Shown here: one piece after another, positions 34,754-42,613 of the stretch
Numbering within the stretch: the first letter of the stretch is position 1
Layout of the letters: the number at the start of each line of letters is the position of its first letter
From: Roseiconus nitratireducens
GTDB lineage: Bacteria; Planctomycetota; Planctomycetia; Pirellulales; Pirellulaceae
Length of the DNA stretch: 64,000 nucleotides
Direction of reading: 5' to 3'
NCBI RefSeq assembly: GCF_008629675.1
Contig: NZ_VWOX01000007.1
Span: forward strand, 62,001 to 126,000
Made by a program: the position numbers and the translations under genes
Notes under the pieces: generated by a model
What the model saw: only the letters and a program-made list of their open reading frames with translations
Databases searched by the model: none
What the model was told of the DNA's origin: nothing

Positions 34754-35623
34754 ATGTCCACCAATGCGCCCGCTAGCATGCCCACGAAATTTTCCTGGCA
34801 CGGCTACAGTCCGGCTTCGCTCCCACAGGTTCCGTCATGGGTTGAAACGCTGGGTCGTTTCGGCCACATCGCGAAGGGAGTCGTGTACTTCATCATGGGC
34901 TTCTTGGCGTTCAAGTTGGCGATTGGTGCCGGTGGCGAAACGGCTGGGGCAAGAGACGCCATCCGAGAAATCGGGCAACAGCCGTACGGTCGTGTTTTGT
35001 TGGGCCTGACCGCAATTGGTCTGCTCGGCTACACCGCTTGGCGTTGGGTCCAAGCCGGCAAGGACACTGAAGGGGTCGGGACCGACGCCAAAGGCTTGGT
35101 CAAACGCACCGGCTACGCCATCAGCGGCGGCAGTTACTTGTTGCTGGGATGTTTTGCCGGTTCGTTGGCATTGGGCATGGGAGGCGGAGGCCAAAGCGGG
35201 GGCAATGGTCCTTCCTTTTTGATGGACTCGACCGGCGGCCGTGTTCTGCTGGGGATCATTGCCGCGATCGTCATCGGTACGGGGATCTATTTCATCATCA
35301 AGGGGTACAAGGCGAAGTTCATGGAGAAGTACAACCTCGCTGAAATGAGCAACCGGTTCCGCCAGTTGGCGTTCCACGCCGGTCGAACCGGGCTGATCAC
35401 GAGGGGAGTTGCCGTGATCATTATCGGCGGCTTTTTCCTGAGTGCTGCCTGGAGCGGGACTCGGGGCGGTGAGATCGGCGGGATGGGCGACGCACTGGCA
35501 ACCATTGCATCGCAGCCTTATGGTAAGATTCTGATCGGCATCACCGGGTTCGGATTGATGGCGTACGCAGTCCACATGATCTTGATGGGCGTGTACCGCC
35601 GATTCAACGTGAACAAGGGTTAG
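34754..35623 (+). CDS. DUF1206 membrane protein, three repeats
   Basis: 289 residues with six membrane helices. Three DUF1206 repeats are visible, each starting with a GR-x-G/A-x-x-x-x-G-x-V helix: LGRFGHIAKGVVYFIMGFLA, LVKRTGYAISGGSYLLLGCF, FHAGRTGLITRGVAVIIIGG. Each continues with a G-LL-G-x-G helix such as QQPYGRVLLGLTAIGLLGYT or SQPYGKILIGITGFGLMAYA. The function of DUF1206 is unknown. The open frame extends to 34640; the start at 34754 is the ATG before the first repeat. It is a single-gene unit under a near-consensus sigma-54 promoter. Confidence 0.93.
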   Translation: MSTNAPASMPTKFSWHGYSPASLPQVPSWVETLGRFGHIAKGVVYFIMGFLAFKLAIGAGGETAGARDAIREIGQQPYGRVLLGLTAIGLLGYTAWRWVQAGKDTEGVGTDAKGLVKRTGYAISGGSYLLLGCFAGSLALGMGGGGQSGGNGPSFLMDSTGGRVLLGIIAAIVIGTGIYFIIKGYKAKFMEKYNLAEMSNRFRQLAFHAGRTGLITRGVAVIIIGGFFLSAAWSGTRGGEIGGMGDALATIASQPYGKILIGITGFGLMAYAVHMILMGVYRRFNVNKG

Positions 35624-35742
35624 AAGTCCGACGGAGTTGTCCTGCGCAAAAAGTCGCCAGGCAACTGGCTTCCGCGGAGCGAAAGCCGACGAGAGGAGAC
35701 CATCAGTCTGCCAGGCCGTGGCCAACAAGTCGCAGTTAAACG

Positions 35743-36618
35743 ATGCAAGATCTTTACCTCGCCGTGTTGGTGATGGCCGTGGCTTCCGCAGTCGCGGGGC
35801 TGTGCACTGGGACGTGGGCTTGGTCTGACAAAGGGCAACGGGTCATCTTGCTGATGGCCGTGGCGATTTTCTCTGCCGTCATTTTTCAGTTCTACGGTGC
35901 TGGGCAGTTGTTTTGGGCGACGGTGATGCCATCCTCGGCGGCGATCATCTACAGCAACGTCGCTCCAGTCTTGATCGGTGCTTCCGCGGGGTGGGCGACG
36001 CGTGTGCCCGGCATTCCCAGAGGCCGTCGCGCGGGGTTGGCATTGGCTCTTTCGTTGACCGCAGTGGTGGCGCTCTTTTGGCCACTACTTTCAATCTTGC
36101 TCCGTCCACCGCCAGAAGGCGCCGACCACTGGGACGGACCTGTCGCGTTGCAAACATCCTGGGCGACATGCAGTCCCGCGGCGGCGGCCACCTTGCTTCG
36201 CGGTGAAGGTATTCCGGTCAGTGAACGCGAAATGATTCCGCTGTGTTTGACCGATTCAGCGGGAACACCGACGTTGGGGCTCTACCGGGGTGTCAAATTG
36301 ATTGCCAACCGTCAATCGATGGACGTTCGGGTTGTTGAACGTTCGTTGCAGGAATTGATTGAACAAAACCGGTGGCCGGTGTTGATCGCCGTGAAGTTAC
36401 CTTACGGCGTCAGCGATCCTCGTTACGTGGAACAGTGGGGTTGGATTCCCGGGATGGGGCACTCGGTCGTCATCGCGGGATTTGATGACGGTCACAGCGG
36501 GTTGGACGACGCGACGTTTGTGGTTGCTGATCCATCGACAGGGCTGGAAAGGTGGTCGATCGATGACATGCGTGTCTTATGGCACGGCGATGGTATCCGC
36601 CTGGTCGATTCTGAATAA
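35743..36618 (+). CDS. Membrane-anchored C39-like cysteine peptidase domain protein
   Basis: 291 residues. Four hydrophobic segments occupy residues 1-125. The C-terminal domain resembles peptidase family C39/C39_2: the catalytic Cys lies in LQTSWATCSPAAAATLLRGE (with the preceding oxyanion Gln), His in MGHSVVIAGFDDG, and Asp in VVADPSTG. C39 peptidases cleave leader peptides of exported peptides, but no transporter or obvious substrate gene is adjacent. The following DUF11 surface protein is a possible neighbour target (speculation). The start is the first ATG after the DUF1206 gene, 119 bases downstream of its stop. Confidence 0.85.
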   Translation: MQDLYLAVLVMAVASAVAGLCTGTWAWSDKGQRVILLMAVAIFSAVIFQFYGAGQLFWATVMPSSAAIIYSNVAPVLIGASAGWATRVPGIPRGRRAGLALALSLTAVVALFWPLLSILLRPPPEGADHWDGPVALQTSWATCSPAAAATLLRGEGIPVSEREMIPLCLTDSAGTPTLGLYRGVKLIANRQSMDVRVVERSLQELIEQNRWPVLIAVKLPYGVSDPRYVEQWGWIPGMGHSVVIAGFDDGHSGLDDATFVVADPSTGLERWSIDDMRVLWHGDGIRLVDSE

Positions 36619-36735
36619 GAAAAACATCTCGTTTTTCCCTCATCGAATGCACGCGGAATTCGTGCGGCTATCACGCGTCGCTTGCGGGTTGGGGCGGCGT
36701 CCGGCTCGCGCCAATCTTTTCATTCACTCGCGGTT

Positions 36736-36751
36736 TGGCATCAGCTCTGCG
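36736..36751 (+). promoter_or_regulatory. Sigma-54 promoter for the DUF11 gene
   Basis: TGGCATCAGCTCTGCG, TGGCA and CTGC boxes with correct spacing, 77 bases before the ATG at 36827. Confidence 0.55.
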
Positions 36752-36826
36752 GCCGGGTGTTTGTCCACCCGATGTCGATTCGAAGGCGAGTCGACTTTCT
36801 TTCCCCAAGTGATGAAGAGTTGTTCC

Positions 36827-38794
36827 ATGAAATTATTTTCGCATCTATGCACGGCCGGCCCGTTGCTGGGCCTGCTTGTCTGTTTGTCTGGCACGCTGCA
36901 CGCGCAGCAATCGGTTCAAACCGGAGACGGTTTGCTGCAACTCGATGCTGAGATGCCTGAACAGACTGAAGTCGGTCAGTCCTTCAAGTATCAGATTCGC
37001 GTGACCAACAGCAGTGACAACGTCACGCTCCACGATATCAAATTGAAACAGCGGAAAGCCAAAGGATTTACCGTGGAGTCGGTCAGCACCTCCGGCGACC
37101 AGGGTCGACAGAGCGGTTCCCAGGGGCAGCAAAGCTCCAACGGGTCCAAGCAAGCCAAGTCGGAAAAAAAATCGAAGAATCAGAAGTCGAAGAATCAATC
37201 GAAGCCGAAGGATTCCGGCAACAACAAGAAGTCCGGCAATCAATCGAAAAATTCCGGTAACGCATCGGAGAACTCAAAAAAGAATTCGAACGGGTCTGGC
37301 AACCAGTCGAATGGTTCCGACGACCAGTCGAAGGACAAGCAGTCATCAGGAAAGCGTGGCAATCAACAAGCTTCCAACGGCTCGCAGCAATCCGGTAACG
37401 ACTCGGTCATGACCATCGCCAAGCTGGAGCCTGGTCAAAGCAAGATGATTCATGTCCAAGCGGCCGCCGATGAAGAGGGCCAACTGAAGAGTTGCCTGGA
37501 AATCGTGAGCTACACCCCGGCGTTGTGCCTGATGTCACAGGTGGTGAAACCGGAACTCGAGTTGACTAAAACTGCACCGAAGAAGGCGGATCGCTGTGAT
37601 GTGGTGGAGTTGGAGTACACGCTCAAGAACGGCGGAAGCGGTGACGTGGGCGCCATCCAAATCACCGACCAACTCGGTGACGGGCTGGCGACCATCGAAG
37701 GCGACAATCAACTGAAGTTTGATATCGACCAACTAAAGTCGGGCGAAACGCGTCGATTTGTTGCCCAGGTGTATGCAGCGAAACCGGGCGACTACTCCAG
37801 CCGCGCCGTCGCGAAGGCGACGAACAGCGACCTGAAGTCTCGCAGTAAGAAGACTTCTACCAAGATCATTGCCGCCGATCTGGATGTGCAACTGGATGGG
37901 CCCAGCCGCTTGTATGGCAATCAGTTGGCGACGTTCACTGCGATGGTCACAAATACCGGAAACGCGCCGGCCAAGAATGTCCGCGCCCGCGTCATGTGGC
38001 CCAGTAATACGAACCTTGCCGACCTGGGTGAGATCACGATGAAGAAGAAGTCGAATTCGGATTCTTCCAACAAGTCCAACCAAAAAGGCACACCGACGGT
38101 TGCGGAGTCATCCGATGGAGGTTCCAGCAAGGACCAATCGGCAGATCAGTCCAACGACGGTTCGCAATCTTCAAGCGATTCAGAGTCGAGCGATTCGCAA
38201 CAATCGGGTCAGTCGATGAGCGAACGCGTGGTCACGATCGATGAATTGAAGCCGGGTCAAACGGCACAATTTGAGTACGCCATTCGATCGGGCGAGGCAG
38301 ATGAGATCCCGACCAAGGTAGACGTTCGTTACGTCTGCACCGTCGATGCAGCGAGCGATCAGGCCGATGCGAAGCGTCGAACCACCTCGATGGCAATGGC
38401 GAAAGCCAGCGTGGTGCGATTGCCCGCGATGCAGCTGGTCGTGATTGACGACGAAGATCCCGCGGCAGACGGCGAACAGGTAGTCTACACGGTCCGCGTG
38501 TGGAATGAGGGTGACGCCAAGGACCAAAACGTGAAGCTGAATGTCAATATCCCCGACGGCCTGACGTTCGTCAGCGCCGAAGGTCCGACGGAGCACAGCC
38601 AGGACGGATCAACCGTGACGTTCGAGCCGGTCGATTCGATGGGGCCGGGGGATCGCGAGGACTTTAAGGTGACGACGAAAAGCAAGGGAAAAGGGAATGT
38701 GCTGCTGGAAGCGAAGCTGACCAGCAAGTCACTCAACAAGGCAGTGGCCGCTGAGGAGCCAACGCGGTTGTTTAGCCGTCAGGCCCAGAACTAG
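36827..38794 (+). CDS. Secreted DUF11-repeat surface protein with Ser/Lys/Asn-rich insert
   Basis: 655 residues. A signal peptide (MKLFSHLCTAGPLLGLLVCL, cut near HAQ) starts at 36827; the open frame begins earlier, inside the C39 gene. Four beta-sandwich repeats of the DUF11 type can be traced (YQIRVTNSSDNVTLHDI, VVELEYTLKNGGSGDVGAI, LATFTAMVTNTGNAPAKNV, VVYTVRVWNEGDAKDQNVKL). A roughly 100-residue insert made almost only of Ser, Lys, Asn, Gln and Gly (about 85-185) sits inside the first repeat, and a second Ser/Asp/Gln insert (about 415-465) sits inside the third. Both inserts occur just before a LEPGQ/LKPGQ segment (IAKLEPGQSKMIH, IDELKPGQTAQFE), so they are likely loops exposed at the surface. 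Confidence 0.9.
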   Translation: MKLFSHLCTAGPLLGLLVCLSGTLHAQQSVQTGDGLLQLDAEMPEQTEVGQSFKYQIRVTNSSDNVTLHDIKLKQRKAKGFTVESVSTSGDQGRQSGSQGQQSSNGSKQAKSEKKSKNQKSKNQSKPKDSGNNKKSGNQSKNSGNASENSKKNSNGSGNQSNGSDDQSKDKQSSGKRGNQQASNGSQQSGNDSVMTIAKLEPGQSKMIHVQAAADEEGQLKSCLEIVSYTPALCLMSQVVKPELELTKTAPKKADRCDVVELEYTLKNGGSGDVGAIQITDQLGDGLATIEGDNQLKFDIDQLKSGETRRFVAQVYAAKPGDYSSRAVAKATNSDLKSRSKKTSTKIIAADLDVQLDGPSRLYGNQLATFTAMVTNTGNAPAKNVRARVMWPSNTNLADLGEITMKKKSNSDSSNKSNQKGTPTVAESSDGGSSKDQSADQSNDGSQSSSDSESSDSQQSGQSMSERVVTIDELKPGQTAQFEYAIRSGEADEIPTKVDVRYVCTVDAASDQADAKRRTTSMAMAKASVVRLPAMQLVVIDDEDPAADGEQVVYTVRVWNEGDAKDQNVKLNVNIPDGLTFVSAEGPTEHSQDGSTVTFEPVDSMGPGDREDFKVTTKSKGKGNVLLEAKLTSKSLNKAVAAEEPTRLFSRQAQN

Positions 38795-38871
38795 GGCGTC
38801 CCGCTATTCGCCGCGCCGCGGGGGATTGTCCTCTGCGGCTCGCGGCGGGTTGAACATTCATTTCTGATGAA

Positions 38872-38905
38872 CTGAGGCCCATTCTCGACCGGGAATGGGC
38901 CTCAG
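38872..38905. terminator. Strong hairpin, likely terminator
   Basis: CTGAGGCCCATTC and GAATGGGCCTCAG form a perfect 13-base stem with an 8-base loop. It lies 77 bases past the DUF11 stop; there is no long T-run. Confidence 0.7.
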
Positions 38906-39050
38906 CCTTGCGCCCCAGGAGCGTTCAGGGAACTTTTGGGCAAAAAGAATCGACGCGGCAAGACTTTCCGGTGCGGCGGCCTCGGGAGTTTGACGGGCCA
39001 CCTGGACAACCCTGGAGACGAGGTTCGGGGGATCGGGCCTTCGCCGGACC

Positions 39051-39066
39051 GGGCATGCCAATTGCT
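39051..39066 (+). promoter_or_regulatory. Sigma-54 promoter for the EEP-family gene
   Basis: GGGCATGCCAATTGCT, correct spacing with full TTGCT, 53 bases before the ATG at 39118. Confidence 0.65.
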
Positions 39067-39117
39067 CTAAAATGCGGGCTGTGTGCCAAGAAATCGACGA
39101 GTGTGCCCAGGGTGCGA

Positions 39118-40260
39118 ATGACGACTCCTGCCCGGTCGCATCATTTGCCCGTGATCGCGAGTTTTTCCATGTTGGAAACCATTCTCCAGACAGCCTGTCT
39201 GCTATTGCTGCTTGCTCTTGCACTCGGTTCGTTGCTGAACTTGAGCGTCAGATCACATTGGTTCATTCGGGGCTGGGATTTCCCGCGCATTCAGATCATC
39301 GCGATCAGTCTGTTGATCGCGGCCGTGTACTTCCTTGCCGAAGCCATCGAAGGCTGGCCTCAAATGACTCCCATGGCCTGGGCCGTGGTGGGGCTGACCA
39401 CTTTCATTATCGCGTGGCATCTCTATCGAGTCTTGCCCTATACGCCGCTGTGGGCAAAGCAAACTGAGAAATCTCCCATCATCGATTCTCAGCGGACCCT
39501 TCGATTGGTGATATCGAACGTCGAGATGTACAACGAGTCGTACGGGCTCTGGATTGCGACGATCCAGAAGGAGCGCCCCGACGTGGTGATCGCTTTGGAA
39601 ACCAACCAGCGTTGGTTGGATGAAATCGCCGAATGGCGCAAGCTTTACGCCCATGAGGTGACCTGCCCACAGGAGAATTGTTACGGAATGCTGATGGTGT
39701 CGCGGTTCCCAATCCTGGAGTCGGAAGTGCGGTACCTGGTCGAAGATGACATTCCCTCGATCGAAGCCAAGATCAAGCTGCATTCGGAGGATACCGTGCG
39801 TGTCATTGCGGTGCATCCGCGGCCGCCGGAACCGATTCGCGACATGGATTCGGCGCCGAGGGATGCCGAGCTGATGCTGTGGGGAAAACGGCTTTCGGAG
39901 GTCCACACGCCGGTCGTATTGGGCGGCGATTTGAACGACGTGGCCTGGTCACGCACGACGCGTCTATTTCTGCGGGTCAGTGACCTGTTGGATCCCCGTC
40001 GAGGCCGGGCGCTGCTGAACTCCTTTCATGCCAAACACTGGTACCTGCGGTTCCCCCTGGACCATGTCTTTCATTCCGAGCACTTCACGCTTCGGGAACT
40101 GCGTCGCTTGCCGCCGGTCGGGTCGGACCATTTTCCGATTCTGATCGAACTGCAACTGAATGAGTCGAAGGCGGATGAGCAGGAATCGTTGGAGGCGAGT
40201 TCCTCGGATGAAGAATTGGCCGACGATTTGATTGAGCGGGAATCGCTGCAGAAGGCATGA
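39118..40260 (+). CDS. Membrane-bound endonuclease/exonuclease/phosphatase (EEP) family protein
   Basis: 380 residues (363 if translation begins at the ATG at 39169). Three N-terminal membrane helices (about 20-40, 55-72, 82-102) precede an EEP catalytic domain. Active-site segments: Asn in VISNVEMYNE, Glu in VIALETNQRW, Asp-Leu-Asn in VVLGGDLNDVAWS, and Asp-His in PVGSDHFPILIEL. The fold covers nucleases and phosphoesterases; the substrate cannot be told here, and the active site probably faces the periplasm. It resembles planctomycete and Bacteroidetes membrane EEP proteins. The C-terminus is acidic. Confidence 0.9.
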   Translation: MTTPARSHHLPVIASFSMLETILQTACLLLLLALALGSLLNLSVRSHWFIRGWDFPRIQIIAISLLIAAVYFLAEAIEGWPQMTPMAWAVVGLTTFIIAWHLYRVLPYTPLWAKQTEKSPIIDSQRTLRLVISNVEMYNESYGLWIATIQKERPDVVIALETNQRWLDEIAEWRKLYAHEVTCPQENCYGMLMVSRFPILESEVRYLVEDDIPSIEAKIKLHSEDTVRVIAVHPRPPEPIRDMDSAPRDAELMLWGKRLSEVHTPVVLGGDLNDVAWSRTTRLFLRVSDLLDPRRGRALLNSFHAKHWYLRFPLDHVFHSEHFTLRELRRLPPVGSDHFPILIELQLNESKADEQESLEASSSDEELADDLIERESLQKA

Positions 40261-40274
40261 AAGCATGGTGACAT

Positions 40275-40290
40275 TGGCATGGACGTTGCA
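40275..40290 (+). promoter_or_regulatory. Sigma-54 promoter for the Pmp3 gene
   Basis: TGGCATGGACGTTGCA, a single deviation (C to T) from consensus, 65 bases before the ATG at 40354. Confidence 0.8.
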
Positions 40291-40353
40291 TCACCCAGTC
40301 GTCGGACGAGTGACGTTGCTCGTGACGTGCCATCCCGACGAAGGAGAAATCTG

Positions 40354-40533
40354 ATGTCTGTTGCCAGGACCAATGAAAATACGCTGCTGAAGGTCATTCT
40401 TTCGATTCTGCTGCCGCCGCTGGCGGTCTTCATGGATCGTGGTGTAGGCGTCCAGTTTTTCTTGAACATCGTATTGACGCTGCTGGGCTTTTGGGTCGTT
40501 GGGATCATCCACGCGCTGATCGTGGTGCTTTGA
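40354..40533 (+). CDS. Pmp3/YqaE (UPF0057) small membrane protein
   Basis: 59 residues. The family pattern is clear: ILSILLPPLAVFMDRGVGVQ then FFLNIVLTLLGFWVVGIIHA. These two-helix proteolipids affect membrane potential and salt or cold tolerance in yeast and plants and are stress-induced in bacteria. AAGGAG precedes the ATG. A near-consensus sigma-54 promoter lies upstream. It is a single-gene unit. Confidence 0.96.
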   Translation: MSVARTNENTLLKVILSILLPPLAVFMDRGVGVQFFLNIVLTLLGFWVVGIIHALIVVL

Positions 40534-40591
40534 TCGGATAACCCGAGTGCCTGCTCCAGCACGTCCGCTTCAATGGAAGTTGTGAGTCGTC

Positions 40592-40660
40592 GTAGCTGCC
40601 GTCGCCAGACAATGTTGTAGCTGCCGTCGCCAGACATTGTTGTAGCTGCCGTCGCCAGAC
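40592..40660. repeat. Short tandem repeat, 25-base unit, about 2.8 copies
   Basis: GTAGCTGCCGTCGCCAGAC followed by AATGTT or ATTGTT, repeated at 40592, 40617 and 40642. The last copy runs into GGCGGGCAGTGGC, which can fold back on GCCGTCGCC. It is intergenic, between Pmp3 and DUF421; 40534-40870 holds no gene. Confidence 0.9.
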
Positions 40661-40870
40661 GGCGGGCAGTGGCACGCAATGACAATTTCGACGCAGCTCC
40701 ATGCAACCGGACCCGCGCAACCGGTCGCAGACGTTCCTCGAGGATTCCACGCACCGCTTGTGGTGACTTCTATTCCGCCAACTTTCGATGAAGCCTGTGC
40801 GGGGAACCCAGTGCGGAGAACCCTGTGCGGGGCGGACAACGCAGCCATCCAACGTTGTTGGTAACCAGTG

Positions 40871-41425
40871 ATGATTGAGAAATGGATCACGGAGAACGCG
40901 AATCAATTTCCAATGGTGATCCTGTCCGCAGTCGTCACGTACTTTGCGATCATCGTTTACACCCGATGGGTTGGACTGCGAAGCTTGTCAAAGATGACTG
41001 CCGCTGACTTTGCCATGACGGTTGCGGTGGGCTCATTATTTGGGGCAACGATTTCCTCGCCGACACCGACACTGTTTCTAGGGTTGGTGGCGATCGCTTC
41101 GTTGTATGCCGGCCAGTGGAGCATCGCCTACCTGCGACGGCACTCCCGACGATTCGGCAAATGGGTGGACAATGAACCATTGCTGCTGATGCGCGGCAGC
41201 CAGATCTACGACCAGAATCTCCAGCGTGCGAATGTCACGCGGGGAGATCTTTACGGGAAGCTGCGCGAGGCCAATGCGTTAGACTACGATCAGGTCCTGG
41301 CGGTGGTGTTCGAAACCACCGGTGACGTGTCGGTCTTGCGAGCCGACGAGTCGCACCGGCGGATCCATCCAGATTTTATGAACGGGGTGATCGACTACGT
41401 GGCGGAAGATTCCGAGCCAGCATGA
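40871..41425 (+). CDS. DUF421 (YetF-like) membrane protein
   Basis: 184 residues. Three N-terminal membrane helices include YTRWVGLRSLSKMTAADFAM, the family signature, followed by VAVGSLFGATISSPTPTL. The C-terminal cytoplasmic part (LMRGSQIYDQNLQRANVTRG then DLYGKLREANALDYDQVLAV) is the YetF_C region. In Bacillus, YetF-type proteins are linked to germination. The ATG at 40871 is preferred over a GTG one codon before. Its stop codon overlaps the next gene's start in ATGA, so it is translationally coupled to YihY. Confidence 0.94.
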   Translation: MIEKWITENANQFPMVILSAVVTYFAIIVYTRWVGLRSLSKMTAADFAMTVAVGSLFGATISSPTPTLFLGLVAIASLYAGQWSIAYLRRHSRRFGKWVDNEPLLLMRGSQIYDQNLQRANVTRGDLYGKLREANALDYDQVLAVVFETTGDVSVLRADESHRRIHPDFMNGVIDYVAEDSEPA

Positions 41426-42327
41426 AACTCCTGACGCGAACTTTCAATGATTTTATGGAGCACCGCTGCATCAACATGTCAGCGGCATTGGCCTACTACA
41501 CCATCTTCGCTCTGCCGCCCCTGCTGTTTCTTCTACTGACGGTGCTGACGGCGGGGCTGTCCGTGACCTACGAAGGCGATATCGCTGAGGAAAAGGCGCG
41601 TCTCCTGTTGGAGCGTCATGCCGAACAGATGCTTGGGAATCAGGCTGCCCGGGATGAGATCTCCAACATGCTGGAGTCCAACCGACGGTCGGGGGGAAGT
41701 GGCTGGAAGACGTTGATCAGTTTTGTCGGCATCCTGGTTAGCGCGACCGGCGTTGTGGCGGCCATTCAGGACTCCCTCAATCGGGTCTGGTCGGTGAAAC
41801 CCGACCCGCAGTCCTGGGGCATCACGCACCTGTTGTTAAAACGGTTGCTATCGTTGGCGATGATTTTGGGGTTGGGATTTCTGTTGTTGGTTTCCCTGGT
41901 GGTATCCACCATCATGTCCATGGTCGGCGAGCGCGTGGGGGCTGTCATCGGAATTGATGACGTGATTGCTCAGTGGGTCAACTTTACCGTTCAGGGCGCG
42001 GTCACGTTCGTGATCTTCGGGGCGTTATTCAAATTGATGCCGGACGCGGAAATTCGTTGGGCCGACGTGCTGCTCGGTGCACTGCTGACCACCCTGTTGT
42101 TTCTGTTGGGGCGGTACGTCTTGCAGTGGTACTTGAGCACCGCCGACCCGACAGCGCGACTCGGATCTGCTGCTGCATCCTTGGCGGTGATTCTGATTTG
42201 GGTGTACTACAGCAGCATGATCTTCTTCCTGGGCGCAGAAGCCACGCAAGCGTACGCCGCCGAGTATGGGGGTGGGATTCGACCGGAGAAAAATGCCGTG
42301 CGCGTGGTGGAGACGCTGCGGAAATAG
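41422..42327 (+). CDS. YihY/BrkB family inner membrane protein, second copy
   Basis: 301 residues, six membrane helices. Clear paralogue of the protein at 6473: shared MSAALAYYTIFALPPLLFLL, LNRVWSVKPDPQSWGI, AAASLAVILIWVYYSSMIFF, and the end RPEKNAVRVVETLRK. The start overlaps the DUF421 stop by 4 bases (ATGA), so the two genes form one translation-coupled unit. The product is an inner membrane protein of unsettled function. No strong sigma-54 promoter was found for this pair. Confidence 0.95.
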   Translation: MKLLTRTFNDFMEHRCINMSAALAYYTIFALPPLLFLLLTVLTAGLSVTYEGDIAEEKARLLLERHAEQMLGNQAARDEISNMLESNRRSGGSGWKTLISFVGILVSATGVVAAIQDSLNRVWSVKPDPQSWGITHLLLKRLLSLAMILGLGFLLLVSLVVSTIMSMVGERVGAVIGIDDVIAQWVNFTVQGAVTFVIFGALFKLMPDAEIRWADVLLGALLTTLLFLLGRYVLQWYLSTADPTARLGSAAASLAVILIWVYYSSMIFFLGAEATQAYAAEYGGGIRPEKNAVRVVETLRK

Positions 42328-42353
42328 TCGGCAGCGATGACGAGCGCCCGCAC

Positions 42354-42400
42354 GTAGCCACGCTCGCCTGTAGCCACGCTCGCCTGTAGCCACGCTCGCC
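42354..42400. repeat. Short tandem repeat, 16-base unit, 3 copies
   Basis: GTAGCCACGCTCGCCT repeated at 42354, 42370 and 42386. The last copy continues into AGAGCGTGG, which pairs with CCACGCTC, giving a hairpin. 42401-42613 holds no gene, but a CCGTCGGC/GCCGACGG hairpin is at about 42500-42520. Confidence 0.9.
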
Positions 42401-42613
42401 AGAGCGTGGAGAGATACCCAGCGAAGTATCGCCTCGCCCCTCGTTGAAGCGGATTGCTGTCGCCGCTTCGCGGCTGGTGGTGTTTTGGGCAGTCGTATCC
42501 GTCGGCTTGCGCCGACGGCAGGGGGCTGCCGTCACTTCGCGACTCGAGTACGTGCGACGTGTATTACCCGCTCTTCCTAGAAGGGCGAGCGTCGCGAGGG
42601 CAAGGATCGTCGA

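Noticed and set aside
35719..35734. Sigma-54-like site TGGCCAACAAGTCGCA
   Set aside because: Its GC lies only 10 bases before the ATG at 35743 and the -12 box (TCGC) is poor.
40592..42400. Tandem repeats as a CRISPR array
   Set aside because: Units are adjacent without unique spacers, only about three copies, and no cas genes are near.
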